A DNA stretch of 64,000 bases from NCBI GenBank assembly GCA_031213475.1, contig JARUPZ010000017.1, forward strand, positions 7,885,790 to 7,949,789. The letters run 5' to 3'. The notes under the pieces are model-generated. The model ran no database searches and had not been told where the DNA came from. It worked only from the letters and a program-made list of their open reading frames with translations. The stretch's first letter is position 1; the number at the start of each line of letters is the position of its first letter. This DNA is from Nereocystis luetkeana (Eukaryota > Sar > Phaeophyceae > Laminariales > Laminariaceae). Position numbers and translations under genes: made by a program. Shown piece by piece: positions 24,733 through 36,449 of the stretch.

Positions 24733-27575
24733 ATGCAGGGCATCGTGTTCTTCCAAAGCCAAGATTCCATCGCGGAGCAATGGGAAGAACACACTGACGA
24801 AAAGACTAAGAAGAAGTACTGGTACAACAAGATCACGAAAACGGTAAGATCGACTGTGGGTGCATCGCTGGCGCGTGAGCCTACCGCCTGCTCCGATACA
24901 TTCGAAGTAAGAGGCAACTACTGCTCACTGCCTGCTAGCCCAGCAAACGATACGAGCTCCACCGGCGTAACGTAGTTCGGAAAGTAGTTCTTGATAATGA
25001 GAATGGACGTGTGCGAAGGTAGGGTTACACCTATTTGTTTCCGAGGCTCCTCACTTGAATTGCTTCATGTCTTAAGGTCAACCCAAAAAAAACATATTTT
25101 GAGAATGTGGCGTGTGTTGCGACAGGGGTTGTACAACTTTGTTTAAATAGTTTCTGGATGGCGGGACTCCTCCGCCCGAAACCGCCGAAACGCTTTCCCT
25201 TTTCATTGGGATAATAGTACTCGTGTATCTAGATCATGGGGTTACTCACTAGCCACTGCACATGTATTCGTCTTCAAAGTCAGCTTTTTGGGTGACACAG
25301 CAGTAATATTACAGAGTTCCTCAGGCGAGGAACCTCAGCAAACAAACAGAGGGTACACTTCTGCCTTTAAACGTGTCATACACATGATCGCTTGGCCCGA
25401 TCGGTAATGCCTTGGCATTGGTGTATCACGAACACTATGCCAAAATGAGCTTGATAACAACTGTACTCCAACCATATTGGAAAGTTCTTCAGTCCAGAGG
25501 TCCAGCCCTTCAATAATAATAAGGTAAGCCGAGACATGTTAATGTGCTACGCCTGTCGGGGCACGCCTTATCCTAATAAGGTATGTGCAGACGCTTTCGA
25601 CTGACGATTGTGTCACCACGGACTGTGTCTAGGCGAGGGACCCCGCGCTCTTGTACGCCTCAGCCATCAGTAGTCTGCCCCCGCAACGGCAGACGGGGCT
25701 TACGCCGTTTGCAACGCCGACAGTTTCTGCGGCCGGTGCAATTCACAAAGAGGGGTTACGCGTGGTACGTGAGTACAAAGAGCATGCCTTGATTTTGTTG
25801 CTACATGTATGATAGATGAGTTTCGTAAACTTAACCCTCCATTCTTTCCATTGTTTAGAAGGGAGACGCACCACTAATGCGCCAAACTAATTCTGCAAAC
25901 ATAAGATAGGGCGGCGGTCGTTCTTGAAGGCCAGAAGTCACTTCGAACTTAGTGCAGGTAGAGGCACGCTCCCGTAGAGAAGTTATTCGGGGCACGACAC
26001 GTTCTGACTGTGTCAGATATCCCTAATTGAGGGGCTGCGGAGTGCGCTTGCAAGCCTGTCTGTACCGCAAGCACGCTATTATATCGGTGATAGGCCGAGC
26101 GCTTGGGAATGTTCGTCATGTATCTATGTGGCGGTTAAATCTGCTTCTCAACTAAATTGGTTTTTGGTAACGTGTAGAGCGTCTCTTGTGAATAATTTGA
26201 AAAAAACACAATTCTTCGCCTACAGCAGCATTTAAATTTTGGTCTCCATTATTATGAGTACGTCCATCCCCCGAAACCGAATTAGAGATGGCCGGCCTTG
26301 TTGATCAGAATCGAGACGACCGCGATATTTCCCGCTTCCATATCCACGTCGACATATCACTACTTCAGTGGTGGATTTGGAACGTGTACAGCGCTTCGTA
26401 GGTACGACGAGCGTCACCATTGTGGTGCTGAAGTTGGAGCGTGGCCGGTGCGTTTTGCTAGGGAGGCAACCGACTGGAAAAAATTCGAAGCGAAAGATCC
26501 CTGCTTGAGCGGTATGCATCAAACTCCACGCCTGCGTATCTAGTAGCATTGGTTTGGTTTTACCGTGACGTAATTCCAAATCCTGCACGTTGTACATCAT
26601 GCTACGGATACCTGGATCGACCCCCGACGTTACAATACGATATTGCGCAAGTCCAGTTCGGATACTTGGCGTTTCCTAACAGCACGAAGGCGGTTACTTC
26701 ACACGGGCGAGTACAACCTATGAAGGCAATGGCATAGATGGCGAAAACGAAAATACTGATAAAGGCAGTGGAAACACGTAGCGAGGGCCAGCGCGGCACC
26801 CTATCCAACACTCAATCAAATTATTCCTGCATGGACACGTGTATCAGCTGCTCATACCCTTCCCACATTGGGTTGTTTCCAGCTCACTGGCAACACCCAT
26901 TTTTAAGGAATACACGAAACAAACGTGCTGATGCTAAAGACCGGTTACCCAAGCTTCTGTTTGTCCGGTAGAGGCTCCGTGACGAGGCGACGACGAGACA
27001 CATAACCCAGCGAACTCCTGGTTGGACCCTACGAGATGAAACTAAGAGAATGACTTCAGCTTTGACTTCCCCTATGATTGTGTTTTCTACGTATGACACT
27101 GTTTGGCCACCTCGTTCTCTCTCGCCGGCTAATACTGTGTCGTGCCCACGGGTACCACATGGGCATGTCCCCCCTTAACCCATACTTTCATCGAAACCCG
27201 ACGGCATCTTTTGCGAAACCCTTGGCACCTCCAGCACATTTGCACATGAGCATGCGCTACGTAAACATGGCTGTATCTGCGTTTCCTCCGTATCCCCACT
27301 AAACTAAACTGCAGTCGACATGGGACGACCCCAAACTGGCCGCGAAAAAACCGCCACCGCCGCCTCCACCACCGGCTAAACCAACGCCACCGACACCTCC
27401 AGCATCGACCAAAAAAAAAGAGGACAAAGTCGAGATACGGGAGGAGGATCTGTGGTCGAAGAAGGATGACGGCGAAGGGGGGGTGGTTTGGTACAACAAA
27501 AATACCAAAAAGTCACAGCGTGCCAGGCCCGAGTGCATGAAGAAGTACAGAAAGCCGAAACGAGCCACAAAGTAG
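24733..27575 (+). CDS. small WW-domain protein (two exons, 123 residues)
   Basis: Exons are 24733-24843 and 27315-27575, joined in phase 0 by GT-AG splicing (ACG|GTAAG and CTGCAG|TCG). WW domains bind proline-rich ligands, often in splicing or signalling complexes. The joined product has a canonical WW domain at about residues 16-43: W-EEHTDEKTKKKYWYN in exon 1 and TKT-STWDDP across the junction, with both signature Trp, the YWYN core and the terminal Pro. An eight-proline run with P-rich sequence follows, which could bind WW domains. A WW-like half near residues 83-108 (LWSKKDDGEGGVVWYNKNTK) lacks the second Trp. The C-terminus is basic. The start ATG at 24733 is the simplest choice, but CAG|GGC at 24738 could be an acceptor with more exons upstream. 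Confidence 0.75.
24844..27314 (+). other. 2.47-kb intron splitting the WW domain
   Basis: It begins GTAAGAT and ends ACTGCAG. It separates the YWYN half of the WW domain from the STWDDP half. It carries a GHG-repeat unit at about 25029-25352. The rest contains open frames on both strands (for example 26232-26600 minus) without domains. Confidence 0.75.
25029..25352 (+). repeat. GHG-repeat unit inside the intron
   Basis: It begins CCTATTTGTTTCCGAGGCTC and ends in a rough inverse, GAACCTCAGCAAACAAACAG. Internal words follow the left arm of the 22.0 kb element: TTCTGGATGGCGGGACT for TTCTGAATGACGGGGCT, then TATCTAGATCATGGGG for TATACTTGGGCCATGGG, then GTCAGCTTTTTGGGTGA for ATCAGTTTTTCGGGTGA. Translation gives LVYLDHGVTH where the other copies have FVYLGHG. 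The frame is broken. Confidence 0.55.
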
Positions 27576-28223
27576 CCTCGATGCCCGGGAGGGTCCGATA
27601 CACAACGACGTCCGAGCTAGACCGTTGTGTGTGTGTGTTGTTGTGAAATGTAATGTTGAGTATGCGTTCGAATGTCTACCAGTGCTTTCATATTATTGTT
27701 TGCTGACCACATACATGTAGATAGGTTGGGAAGGCGTTTGAGTTATATGCATGTCAACGTATCCGGCAACATAAGCCGCGTTAACTTATGACATCGAGGA
27801 TAAAACTTTGTTGGTATTCCGGGTGGGCTGGTAATACATGCGTATTTGTAGAGCTAGAACGTGGTGCACCGTGAGTGCAACTGGTTTTTAGAGGCGCGTA
27901 TTAAGAGTTATACCAGGTATAGCTTATGAGCTTTTACCTGGTATGCGGCAGGCCGCACCAGGTCAACAGCAAAGGGCCTTGCCATATATTTGGGAAATAA
28001 CTGAAATTGCGTTATAGGCGCTGAAGCCAACGCTCTTCATTTGTTGGATGGAAAAGGAAAATTGTAGCATAGCCTGATAAACCGTAGTAGCGGTAGTCGA
28101 AATATGTGAGGCATGTTGTACAATTGCATGGATTCTGATTGTTGTCGTGAAGATGCGTGAGGCTTGGTGTGGACGGTGCCGTCTATACGCGTTACATCTT
28201 AGACCGCATGCTCAGACACAGAC

Positions 28224-28339
28224 ATGACGGCTAAGTCTCAGCAGACAGACGAAGCAGGAGTGTTACCGTTCGTTGTGAATTATGAACTCGGAGCAACCAC
28301 GTCGCAGGATATACTGGAGTATCAGCAATTGAACACCAG
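28224..28339 (+). CDS. candidate first coding exon, unknown protein
   Basis: ATG opens a frame with an ordinary composition, MTAKSQQTDEAGVLPF then NYELGATTSQDILEYQ. It runs to a strong donor, CACCAG|GTATGT. No domain can be named. A possible continuation is the plus-strand open segment around 28968-29222, but the intervening exon borders cannot be fixed, so no joined product is proposed. A chance exon is a real alternative. Confidence 0.25.
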
Positions 28340-30109
28340 GTATGTATGCGGTCAAATGTGTGACGTCATGCTCGACGTGAGTACTACAACGAAAAAAACA
28401 CATTAAACCGACGGGCTGGCCATTTCAGCCCATACCATGGTACCCTGTCGTGCCGAGCGAGTTGATTAGTGCAAGAATGGCGATCGTGGACGGCGCGGGG
28501 AGGACCGCAATATATGCCTACCGTGTGACTGCGATCCACCATGACGGCCTCACATGGGTTTTTATAGAGGTATTGACCTTCGGTTTGGGCGGATATCGTC
28601 AACACAGAGCTTGAGACGAAATGGCATACCTGGTACCAGGTACCAGGTACGATAGGTGGCGCAGGGGGTTGTCGTTAACATCGCCTATTATTGATGGTCA
28701 CATTGCTCGATGGAAAAATGTGTGGGATCAGGGGAGGGAACGTCGATACAGGGCAGTTTGTCATTTCCCGGGGAAACGACTATAGGTTGTGCGTGTCCAA
28801 CAATGCTAGAGAGGCGCTTACTTGATTGTTCCCTGTTTGGCATCGGTTTTTATCTCTGCTGCGCGAACGGTGATACGCTTCGAGCAGCCAGGCTGCGTTC
28901 GACTGTGAGGAAGCCATTGTTGCGGCACGGGAAGAGTCACGAGGCCTAGAGAGCGTGGAAAGGTGGAGTGGGCATGAGGGTCAACGCTCCACAGCTCAGC
29001 GGCAACTACTCGTCGTCATACCTCCTTGTAGTGTCTCCGTGCTCGTGTGTGTTCCGTCGGCAAACGCCTTCGTACGTAACCGTCACTTGCTGCTGTTGGA
29101 TTGTTCGGTACGAAATCCCTGGCGCCGACCAACCAACATGCCTGAACAATAAAAACATGAACATAGAAGCGAGCCGGTATGATGACGGCGACGACCAGAT
29201 CCACTTGACTTTCTTGGGCTGACTAGCCTAACAGGTGACACGGTAGGGGTCCCACCCCAATATCAAGTACCACGTGTAGGCCACTCGCAGGCAAGTGGCC
29301 CTGTGAGTCAGTAACGTATGACGTAATAATTGCTTTGTGGGTGCAGCGCAATGGTCTTAAGCAATGACAACGCCGATGTTGCCTATAGTGTCGCGAAAAC
29401 GCCGAGTCATCAAATCTGAACACACTCCACGGCGCGGCTATGAGCGGCTAAAAAGAAAGGATATACACGTGATCCCTATACCGTAGCCAGACTCTCTTCC
29501 CGTCGCCCCTGTACTGGTGCCGACGGCTCGTGTCGGCGTTGCTTTTGCTATCTTGGTGCGCCTCACTACAGCAACGCTCTTTTCCTCCCGGCGCCCTGCC
29601 ATGTTCTCAAGAAGCAATCCGCTCGACTTGCACGATTAGCTTTGAACAATAATCCACGCAAAGACGTCCTTGCGTGTGCGTCGTGAGTTCGCACCGACGC
29701 TCTTCGCCTTTCAACACAAACGTCGGGTGAGTCTGTATCGCCTCACGGACGAAAACAACAAGTAAGTCGAGCAGGGTTCTCAATGAAGACAAAGCGCAAG
29801 ATAGAGCAACAGCAACATGTATGGCTTGAGAATTATTGCACCTAGGAAGTACGAGCTGGGTAGTTGAAACACCTTATTACGAACCACGGCATTCGACGTG
29901 CTGTGCGCGACGTTACAAAATAGCGGCCATCGCGGGGTCATCGTCGCCGCAGATCCCTCCTGAACAAACAGACGACTAGCCAATCAATGCAGAAAACGGC
30001 CTAACCAACACCTCGTGGCGTTTCTGCTGACACTTTGTGACCTCAACGTCCTCCAGACGTAAGCGGGGTTTTTGGTGGGTCGGGTCAATCCTCGCGGATC
30101 AAGTGCGGT

Positions 30110-30160
30110 TAGGTGACCCGATCCGACCCGATCCAACCCGACCCGACCCGACCCTACCCG
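30110..30160. repeat. degenerate GACCC minisatellite
   Basis: About nine near-copies of a five-base CGACC/CGATC unit occur in tandem. It gives a spurious GSGRVG-type frame on the minus strand. No function is implied. Confidence 0.6.
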
Positions 30161-32568
30161 GTCCATGAGATAAAAACGATGTCAACGGTGAATAAAACTG
30201 GAAATACGCGGCCACGCGGTATAAGGTATCGGCCGGTTCAATCTTCAGCGTCATCTTCCACACCCACTATTACGGCGCCCCTACTTGTGATCCGCATCCT
30301 AGCATTTCCCATGTGCAATGTTGCACAGACACAGTGACACCCGATACCTTGCACCGAAACTATGTGTAGCGCACGAAAAACGCAACATACGTAGGGGGAA
30401 CGGAAACACTCGAAACAGACACGTAAAACCCCAAACAAGTTCCGTCTACGATGACACGGCCCGAGGGAGTAAGTACGACTCGGCTTATGTGCAGAAGCGG
30501 CCTCCACGAAACGCGGGTCTTATTGGTCAAGGCAGGTTTTTCAGCCGCCAGGCGTTTTCCGGGAAAAACCACCGCCACCAAAACACGCGGCGGACTACCC
30601 TTGCCGACCTCGAGCCCCCCAAAGGATGAGGATTAGGATTTAGGGTAGCACTAGGGTAAGGCCTGGGGTCGGGTTGGTCTTGTCCGGCGTGCAATGTTGA
30701 AATTGACGACACACGTTCTGCACGAAGTTTTGCGCGGGTAGTGTACTAGCTGACAGCCCGGCCTATAGCAGCATTCCTAATGGTAGGCTAATCTACTTTG
30801 GTATGGTATTACCTGTTCTACTGGCTGACAGTCCGTACTAAGGGCAATATTCCTCTATACCTATTGACGGTATGCCAATCTACTTGGCTGCTGTACTGGC
30901 TGACAGTCCATCCTATAGCAACCTTCCTCATGTAAATACATTGGAAAAACAATATACCGTACTACGAGTAAGACAGACTCGTAATCTACACGAATATGAC
31001 ATTTACCCGAATATCCAAACCAAGACACTCGCATCAGTGCATATTGACTGCATATCACAATAGATACTTATATTGATTTCAACGTCCATACGCTAATCAA
31101 GATGACGAAGGTGCCTGGTCGCTCCCCCCCTACCAGTCAGAGAGGCCACACTTACGTACGTGCCCAACTGTGATCGGTCCAACTTGCCCTCACTCCCCCT
31201 GCTCGTATGCGTGTATGGTGGGTGTGGTTTCACTTCTGACTACGGTTGACGCTACTTTCCGCAGGAAGAAACGCTCCTGTTGGAAAGAACGACGACACGC
31301 ATTCGAAACCACAACGCTTTCAGGGGAATAAAAAGTATCGGCACAAGACACTCCATTGCACTTCACGCGGACGTGCTTCACTCACAAGACAATACCATCG
31401 GTCGGCCGGTCCCTGTTTGTCGGCTACTTACGGCGAGCCATGATGCGATGTGGTTTCGCGTTATTATAACAGATTGGTTATTCACGCGCATGTTTTGTAA
31501 TCAACGTAAACGTATACGACGTACTACACTACTTGAACAACTCGACTGAAGTGATACCGTAAGCGCACCACATTCCGCGTCACATCTGACGACATCTATG
31601 GTGGGCACCCGCAACTACAGTTGCTAACAAGTTGGCAATGGAAGCACAACAAAATACATTCGACAGACCTAACCCCCTCGGCTCCTCTCGCCGAAACGTA
31701 GCACTATACCTCTTCGGAAGAGATAGCGATAATAAGGAACAATTTATAAAGTACCCACCAATACTCCCTTGCGTGTGATTCTGAGGCAAACAACAAGCTA
31801 GGCGCTGAAAGGTATTCACCGCACCAGCCTCCTCGTGGTAGAGTGGGTTGGGATCGCCATATGCGCTGACTCAATGCAGCCAGGCTTCGCACGCGGTTAC
31901 CTGTCCATCACAACGTTATACCATACCACCCCGGATGCAAGAACCGCTGGGATACAAAATATAACTACATGTCGGTCCTTTCACATGTTTATTTGGAGTG
32001 CATATCCCGTCTCACGTCGGGAGCAGCGCGTGCAAACTGCGATGATTGGCTCATTCAGGCGTACACGATTATGTGATCGTGGAAGATATAGAAGATTGAA
32101 TCGCAGAACGACAACGACAGTCCCACATAGGTCTATTTGACAAATAACGACAGTTTCTCGGTGGCAATTTGAACCTAACTGCCCCCCTCCCCGCCCGATC
32201 GTACTGCTCTCCGCAATTCCAACCGACGACACTGCCAACCTGGTACTTTGAACCACATACCATATACCTATACCCCACGGTTGGTAGGCAATATATCTGC
32301 AGTAACTTTGTCTCCCCTGCAGCACGGTAAACGTGGCATTTCTGCTGCACAAAAGGCCGGTTCACGGACAAAATCGGACAGCGGTAAGGGTGGGAATAGA
32401 CTGCACGTCACCCTACAGGATGTCGAACGAATAATCCCATACTGTACTGCTCACGGTAGAGGATACTACACTCGGGCACAGCAGTCTCACTCGCTTTCCA
32501 CGATAGCGCCACCGAAGGTACGTGGGCGACAGCGAATTCCCTGTCTGCAAAAGCATCACCAGGCGGAA

Positions 32569-32776
32569 ACGGGCTCACCGGACAATAATCTGGCGTCTTG
32601 CCTCCTTAGTGATGGTGTTATACCAGCACTTCAATCTGGTGTGTTGGTCCGTGTACTCCCCCCACGCTCCCGACGGGCTCACCGGACAATAATCTGGCGG
32701 CTTGCCTCCTTCGTGATGGTGTTATACCAGCACTTCAATCTGGTGTGTTGGTCCGTGTACTCCCCCCACGCTCCCG
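32569..32776. repeat. 104-bp perfect-period tandem duplication
   Basis: Two adjacent copies, each starting ACGGGCTCACCGGACAATAA and ending CCCCACGCTCCCG, lie at 32569-32672 and 32673-32776 with only a few differences. Because 104 is not a multiple of three, the 282-codon plus frame that spans it reads the two copies in different frames. That argues against this frame being a gene. Confidence 0.85.
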
Positions 32777-35700
32777 CGGTCAGCTGCGAGTTCTTTTTCT
32801 CCGCGATGGGTGGGTTATCATTTGGAAACCTTGGGTCTGAGCGTCCTACCAGCGCTGGATCACAGCTCCTGAGGTCCCGGGGTCAATGTTACAACCGAAT
32901 ACGTTTCAAGCACACAGAGAGACGTATTTATGGTACGATGTTCGCACGCTCAAAATCGCGCCATCGTGATGTTCATTTCAGGGAGCTTGGCGTACAACAA
33001 CCTGTGTGGTCATATGGCAGGCAGCTCTACGGTCGAATGGTTTCTCCCACACATACAGCGCGTCGTTATACCTGGAAACCAGACAACGTACAATAAATAG
33101 TAATCGACAAAATCGTGGCTGTCCCAAGCAAGTGGCACGGTAGATATCAACAGCAGTAGTAGCACGGAACCCCTTAACATGGCCTAAGAAAGCTCAGTAT
33201 AAGTGCGGCTTGAAGAATGGGTGGCAAGTCGCGACGACACCCCAAACGTGTCGTACCTGGTATAAAACCTCAACATGTTCGAGTGTAGGCCGCAACACTC
33301 CTAGCAAATGAAATATATTCAATCCGAATCGCGGAGCCGCGGCTGCTTATCCTCCGGCGTGCGGCGGTCGAGGTATGTGCACAGTACGCTTCCGATCTCA
33401 CACTTAGGGGTCTGTTTATTGTTTGTATATATATACTACCGTGTTCAAGATATAATTCGCGCCGTCGGTCACCCGTCGATCTTCCGTTCGCTCGCGCGCT
33501 CGACCGTCGATGGTTCGCTCGTAACGGCCTCGCGCCGCCTTCGTTGATCGCCCGCCGTGACGACCGCTCGATCTCCCGTCGCTCGCTCGGTTATTCGCGC
33601 CGTCGCTCGCGCGCTGCCGCTCTTCTACCACAATATACATTTCAGGTACTACTGCAGAACAGCTGGGTGCCGCGCACAGCTGTATATACATACTGTCGCT
33701 ACGTATTTATTTACCGCACACAGGCTACATACACACACCGATGAATGTGGATGAATCCTTGTTCCATGTATGTATGTGTTGCTCTCGGTGTGTAGCACTC
33801 TAGGAGACGACGGATCCTCCCTATCTATACGTGCGCATTCGTTAAAGGGAGAGGTGACGTTCGTGCCGACTCGCCTGCGCACTGTCCCGCGCTGGTCGCC
33901 GCCTTGGTCTCTCATCGCGGTTTTTGATAAGTCTGATTTGGCCGAGCGCCTACAACTAACTATCGACAGCTCTGTCCACTCTTGTTCTGAGACGACGAGC
34001 CCGAAACACGAGCAGCGAGCAGCACCAACAGAGCTAAATGGGAGCGAAGGTGAAACGTGCATAATAATATCTGAAACGAACGTTTCACGTGCCCATGGGG
34101 TGTTTGTCGGGTGTAATCCGTAGTTTAGTATTGGGTTCAATTGGTGGAGCACACATATTTCGACAATTAATTATGTTTTCCAAACAAAATATTTCTCCCT
34201 GTTATTTGTACATGTATGTGGGAGATTTCGGTACATACATGTGAGATTGCGTCCCCTTTTCACCCGAATTTGTCGTTTCCGTGACCAAACTCACGCGTAC
34301 CATTTTTTTTCGAAAGTCGTGATTTTATGTTCTTCTTTAGCTATGCGCGTGCGAACATCCTGGACCGCAGGGTGTCACTTTGTTAATGAGAAGCACATCG
34401 TCCCTCCTCTCTCTTCAGCCATCCACAGTGAACTACCACGGGCCGTTGTCAATCAGCAGTAGCGCTCCATCGTAGCATCGAGTGGTGTCGGCGCTATGCG
34501 CACGCTGTCCGGTTTGCCTGTGGTGATCGTCTATTGTATGTCTTTCAACCGCATTGTTATTATCGTCTCCTTGGTCGTGGGAGAGAGAGGTTCCTCCCCT
34601 CGGCCAGATGCCTCTATCGCAGCTTCCTGCAATACCCTGAGTATCTCGACCGTCCTATCTTACGTATTTCTCCCTATACTTTGATACGATACCGGCCGGG
34701 TTCCTAACTAGTACAGATACAGTTGATTCGGATGCCCAAGCGTCCGAAAGGTACGGTACCATTCAACTCCTCCGATCTAACTCAAGTAAAACCAGAACGG
34801 AAGAGGAAAAAATATTTTCCTCCGTAACCCCAGCTACTCGTGCCCCCCCCCCGCCCCCTTCGAAAACCAATAGGGGGAGTGGGACGGCAGAAAAGAAGTC
34901 ACAAATTCCCGGTTAGACTCGATAAACCAGCAACTACCTAACGTCTGCTCGTGCTCGTCACATAACCTGGTGCTTGCTCGTGCCCGGCGTTGGGATGCTG
35001 ACCTACGCTCGATGCCTTGCTTGAAAGGACTGCCTGCGAGGCCTTCCCTTCCAAACCAAACTTGTGCTATCCCAGTTTCCGATACAGGCATGCCACATTC
35101 TCTCTACCAATAGACCCTGCTTTGTCCGCTATTTCGTTTGTGGAGGCCGATACTTCGTCTACGGACACAACTGCCCTTTGTTGTATATCTTTCGAATTGC
35201 ATTGCCATTATCGTTTCCTGGGGATTACCCAGGGTATACCTATCTATTGATTTGAATCGGCTGGTGTGCCCGAAGCAGCTCGGTCTCGACGCGCGAGCTT
35301 AAGTACAACATGCAGTGCAAACAATATAGCGTATGGGCGTCTTAATTAGCTGGTCCCGGATGCCGAATAGAGGGAAATGTATGGAGCGGCCTGGTAAGCG
35401 ATGCCACCGTGCTCGACTCTGGTCACGGTTCCCAGAGCGCTCAAGTTCCCATGATTCCACAGTGCTCCCACAGTAGTACTGCTCATTGGTTCCAGGAGCG
35501 TTCTACAAGGAAATTCAGGTATTTCACGTGTTTTTCGCGGAATTTATGTCCCGAAATATCCCGTCGGACAATTCGACGCAAACATCGGTGCTTCCTACAT
35601 CGTTCGTGAGTTAAGAAAAGCTATGTCGAACCCCTTGGCACTGGCTCGACTACTGTAGCAAGCCTCGAGAAAGCACGACCAACCACCAGAAATATTTTAC

Positions 35701-36121
35701 GACGGAAAACCTGTATCCCCAAACACACTAAAAGCGGTGTTTCTCAAACTCTCCCGACCAATAGCCTTCGCGAGAATATCCGCAAGTTAGACGTAGATTC
35801 ATACCTATTCAACTATTCAACCCACAAATCTTGGTAACCGTTAGTGGCAGGCACATAACTGCACGGACGGGACACACCTCGGCGCGGGGTTGTGTCACTC
35901 CGTCAGACAATGGTCAACCACGCTGTACCGCTTGCAACACCAAGTATGCCACTGTAAGACATCTTCACTCCGAGAGCGAAGGGTAACGCGTGAGCACAAT
36001 CGAACAGCATACTAATCGGCCAAGGGTGCTCTTATTCAACACAGTAAGTCGCGCCACGCTCGTACGATATATATGTCAATCGTTCGACACAGTCACACTC
36101 ATGCTAAGTCAACCCGCTAGA
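32777..36121. other. intergenic, no supported gene
   Basis: At 33440-33620 there is a CGCTCG/CGTCG-rich low-complexity patch. Opposing frames of 117 and 167 codons at 33.65-34.15 kb have no domain. A fragment at about 35345-35450 (AGCTGGTCCCGGATGCC, then CTGGTAAGCGATGCCACC) belongs to the foldback family at 39.2-40.6 kb, in reverse order. Confidence 0.35.
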
Positions 36122-36357
36122 CGCGTTCTACGATGGATGTAGCAACGTTGGCCGAGTTACGTCTGACTGGCGGAACGCCTGAACAGCGGATTCTACCTGG
36201 TAGTTACCCTGTAATAACATCCCTTGCGGTGGACAATATGTTTCCATTGCACCGAGGCCACGGAATTGTCTGTCGGGTTAAACCTACCGATTTTATTAAG
36301 GGTCGGGTTTGGGTGGGTATGGAGCTCCACAGCTATGGTGCCCACAAGAAGCAGTAG
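36122..36357 (+). CDS. intact GHG-repeat ORF, 74 residues
   Basis: The DNA opens with CGCGTTCTACGATGGATGTAGCA, matching the end word of the 22.0 kb inverted element. The ATG at 36133 starts an open frame with the same order of motifs as the other copies: LTGGTPEQRILPG, PVITSLAVDN, RGHGIVCRV and VWVGMELHSYG. In the other units these places read LNDGSP, IVGMPI, FGHGVI and GGGMEPL. The start coincides with the repeat edge, so it may be a repeat-borne ORF or an exon fragment of a duplicated gene. It has no signal peptide and no known domain. Confidence 0.4.
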
Positions 36358-36449
36358 GTGATGTCCTTGTTGCGGCGAGCATCGCTTTCTACGAACCCCC
36401 TTTAAGGGATCTACGGTGATTACAGTACTACGCCGATGAACAGTCTACT
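36358..36449. other. short spacer
   Basis: Nothing recognised. Confidence 0.3.

Larger units (their letters stand above)
27576..32568. other. intergenic region downstream of the WW gene
   Basis: No gene is firmly supported. Contents: TACCAGGTA/TACCTGGTA motifs at about 27912, 27936 and 28627-28650; a candidate first exon at 28.22 kb; a GACCC-rich degenerate minisatellite at about 30110-30160; and a 71-nt segment at 32323-32393 with good acceptor (TCTCCCCTGCAG) and donor (GCG|GTAAGG) signals but no partner exon or domain. Confidence 0.35.

Noticed and set aside
30600-30660. telomere-like TTAGGG words (also near 55365-55390)
   Set aside because: Only single or degenerate copies; no tandem array and no chromosome-end context.
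32248-33096. 282-codon plus open frame
   Set aside because: It spans a 104-bp tandem duplication read in two different frames, with no domain. Only a small part (32323-32393) has exon-like borders.
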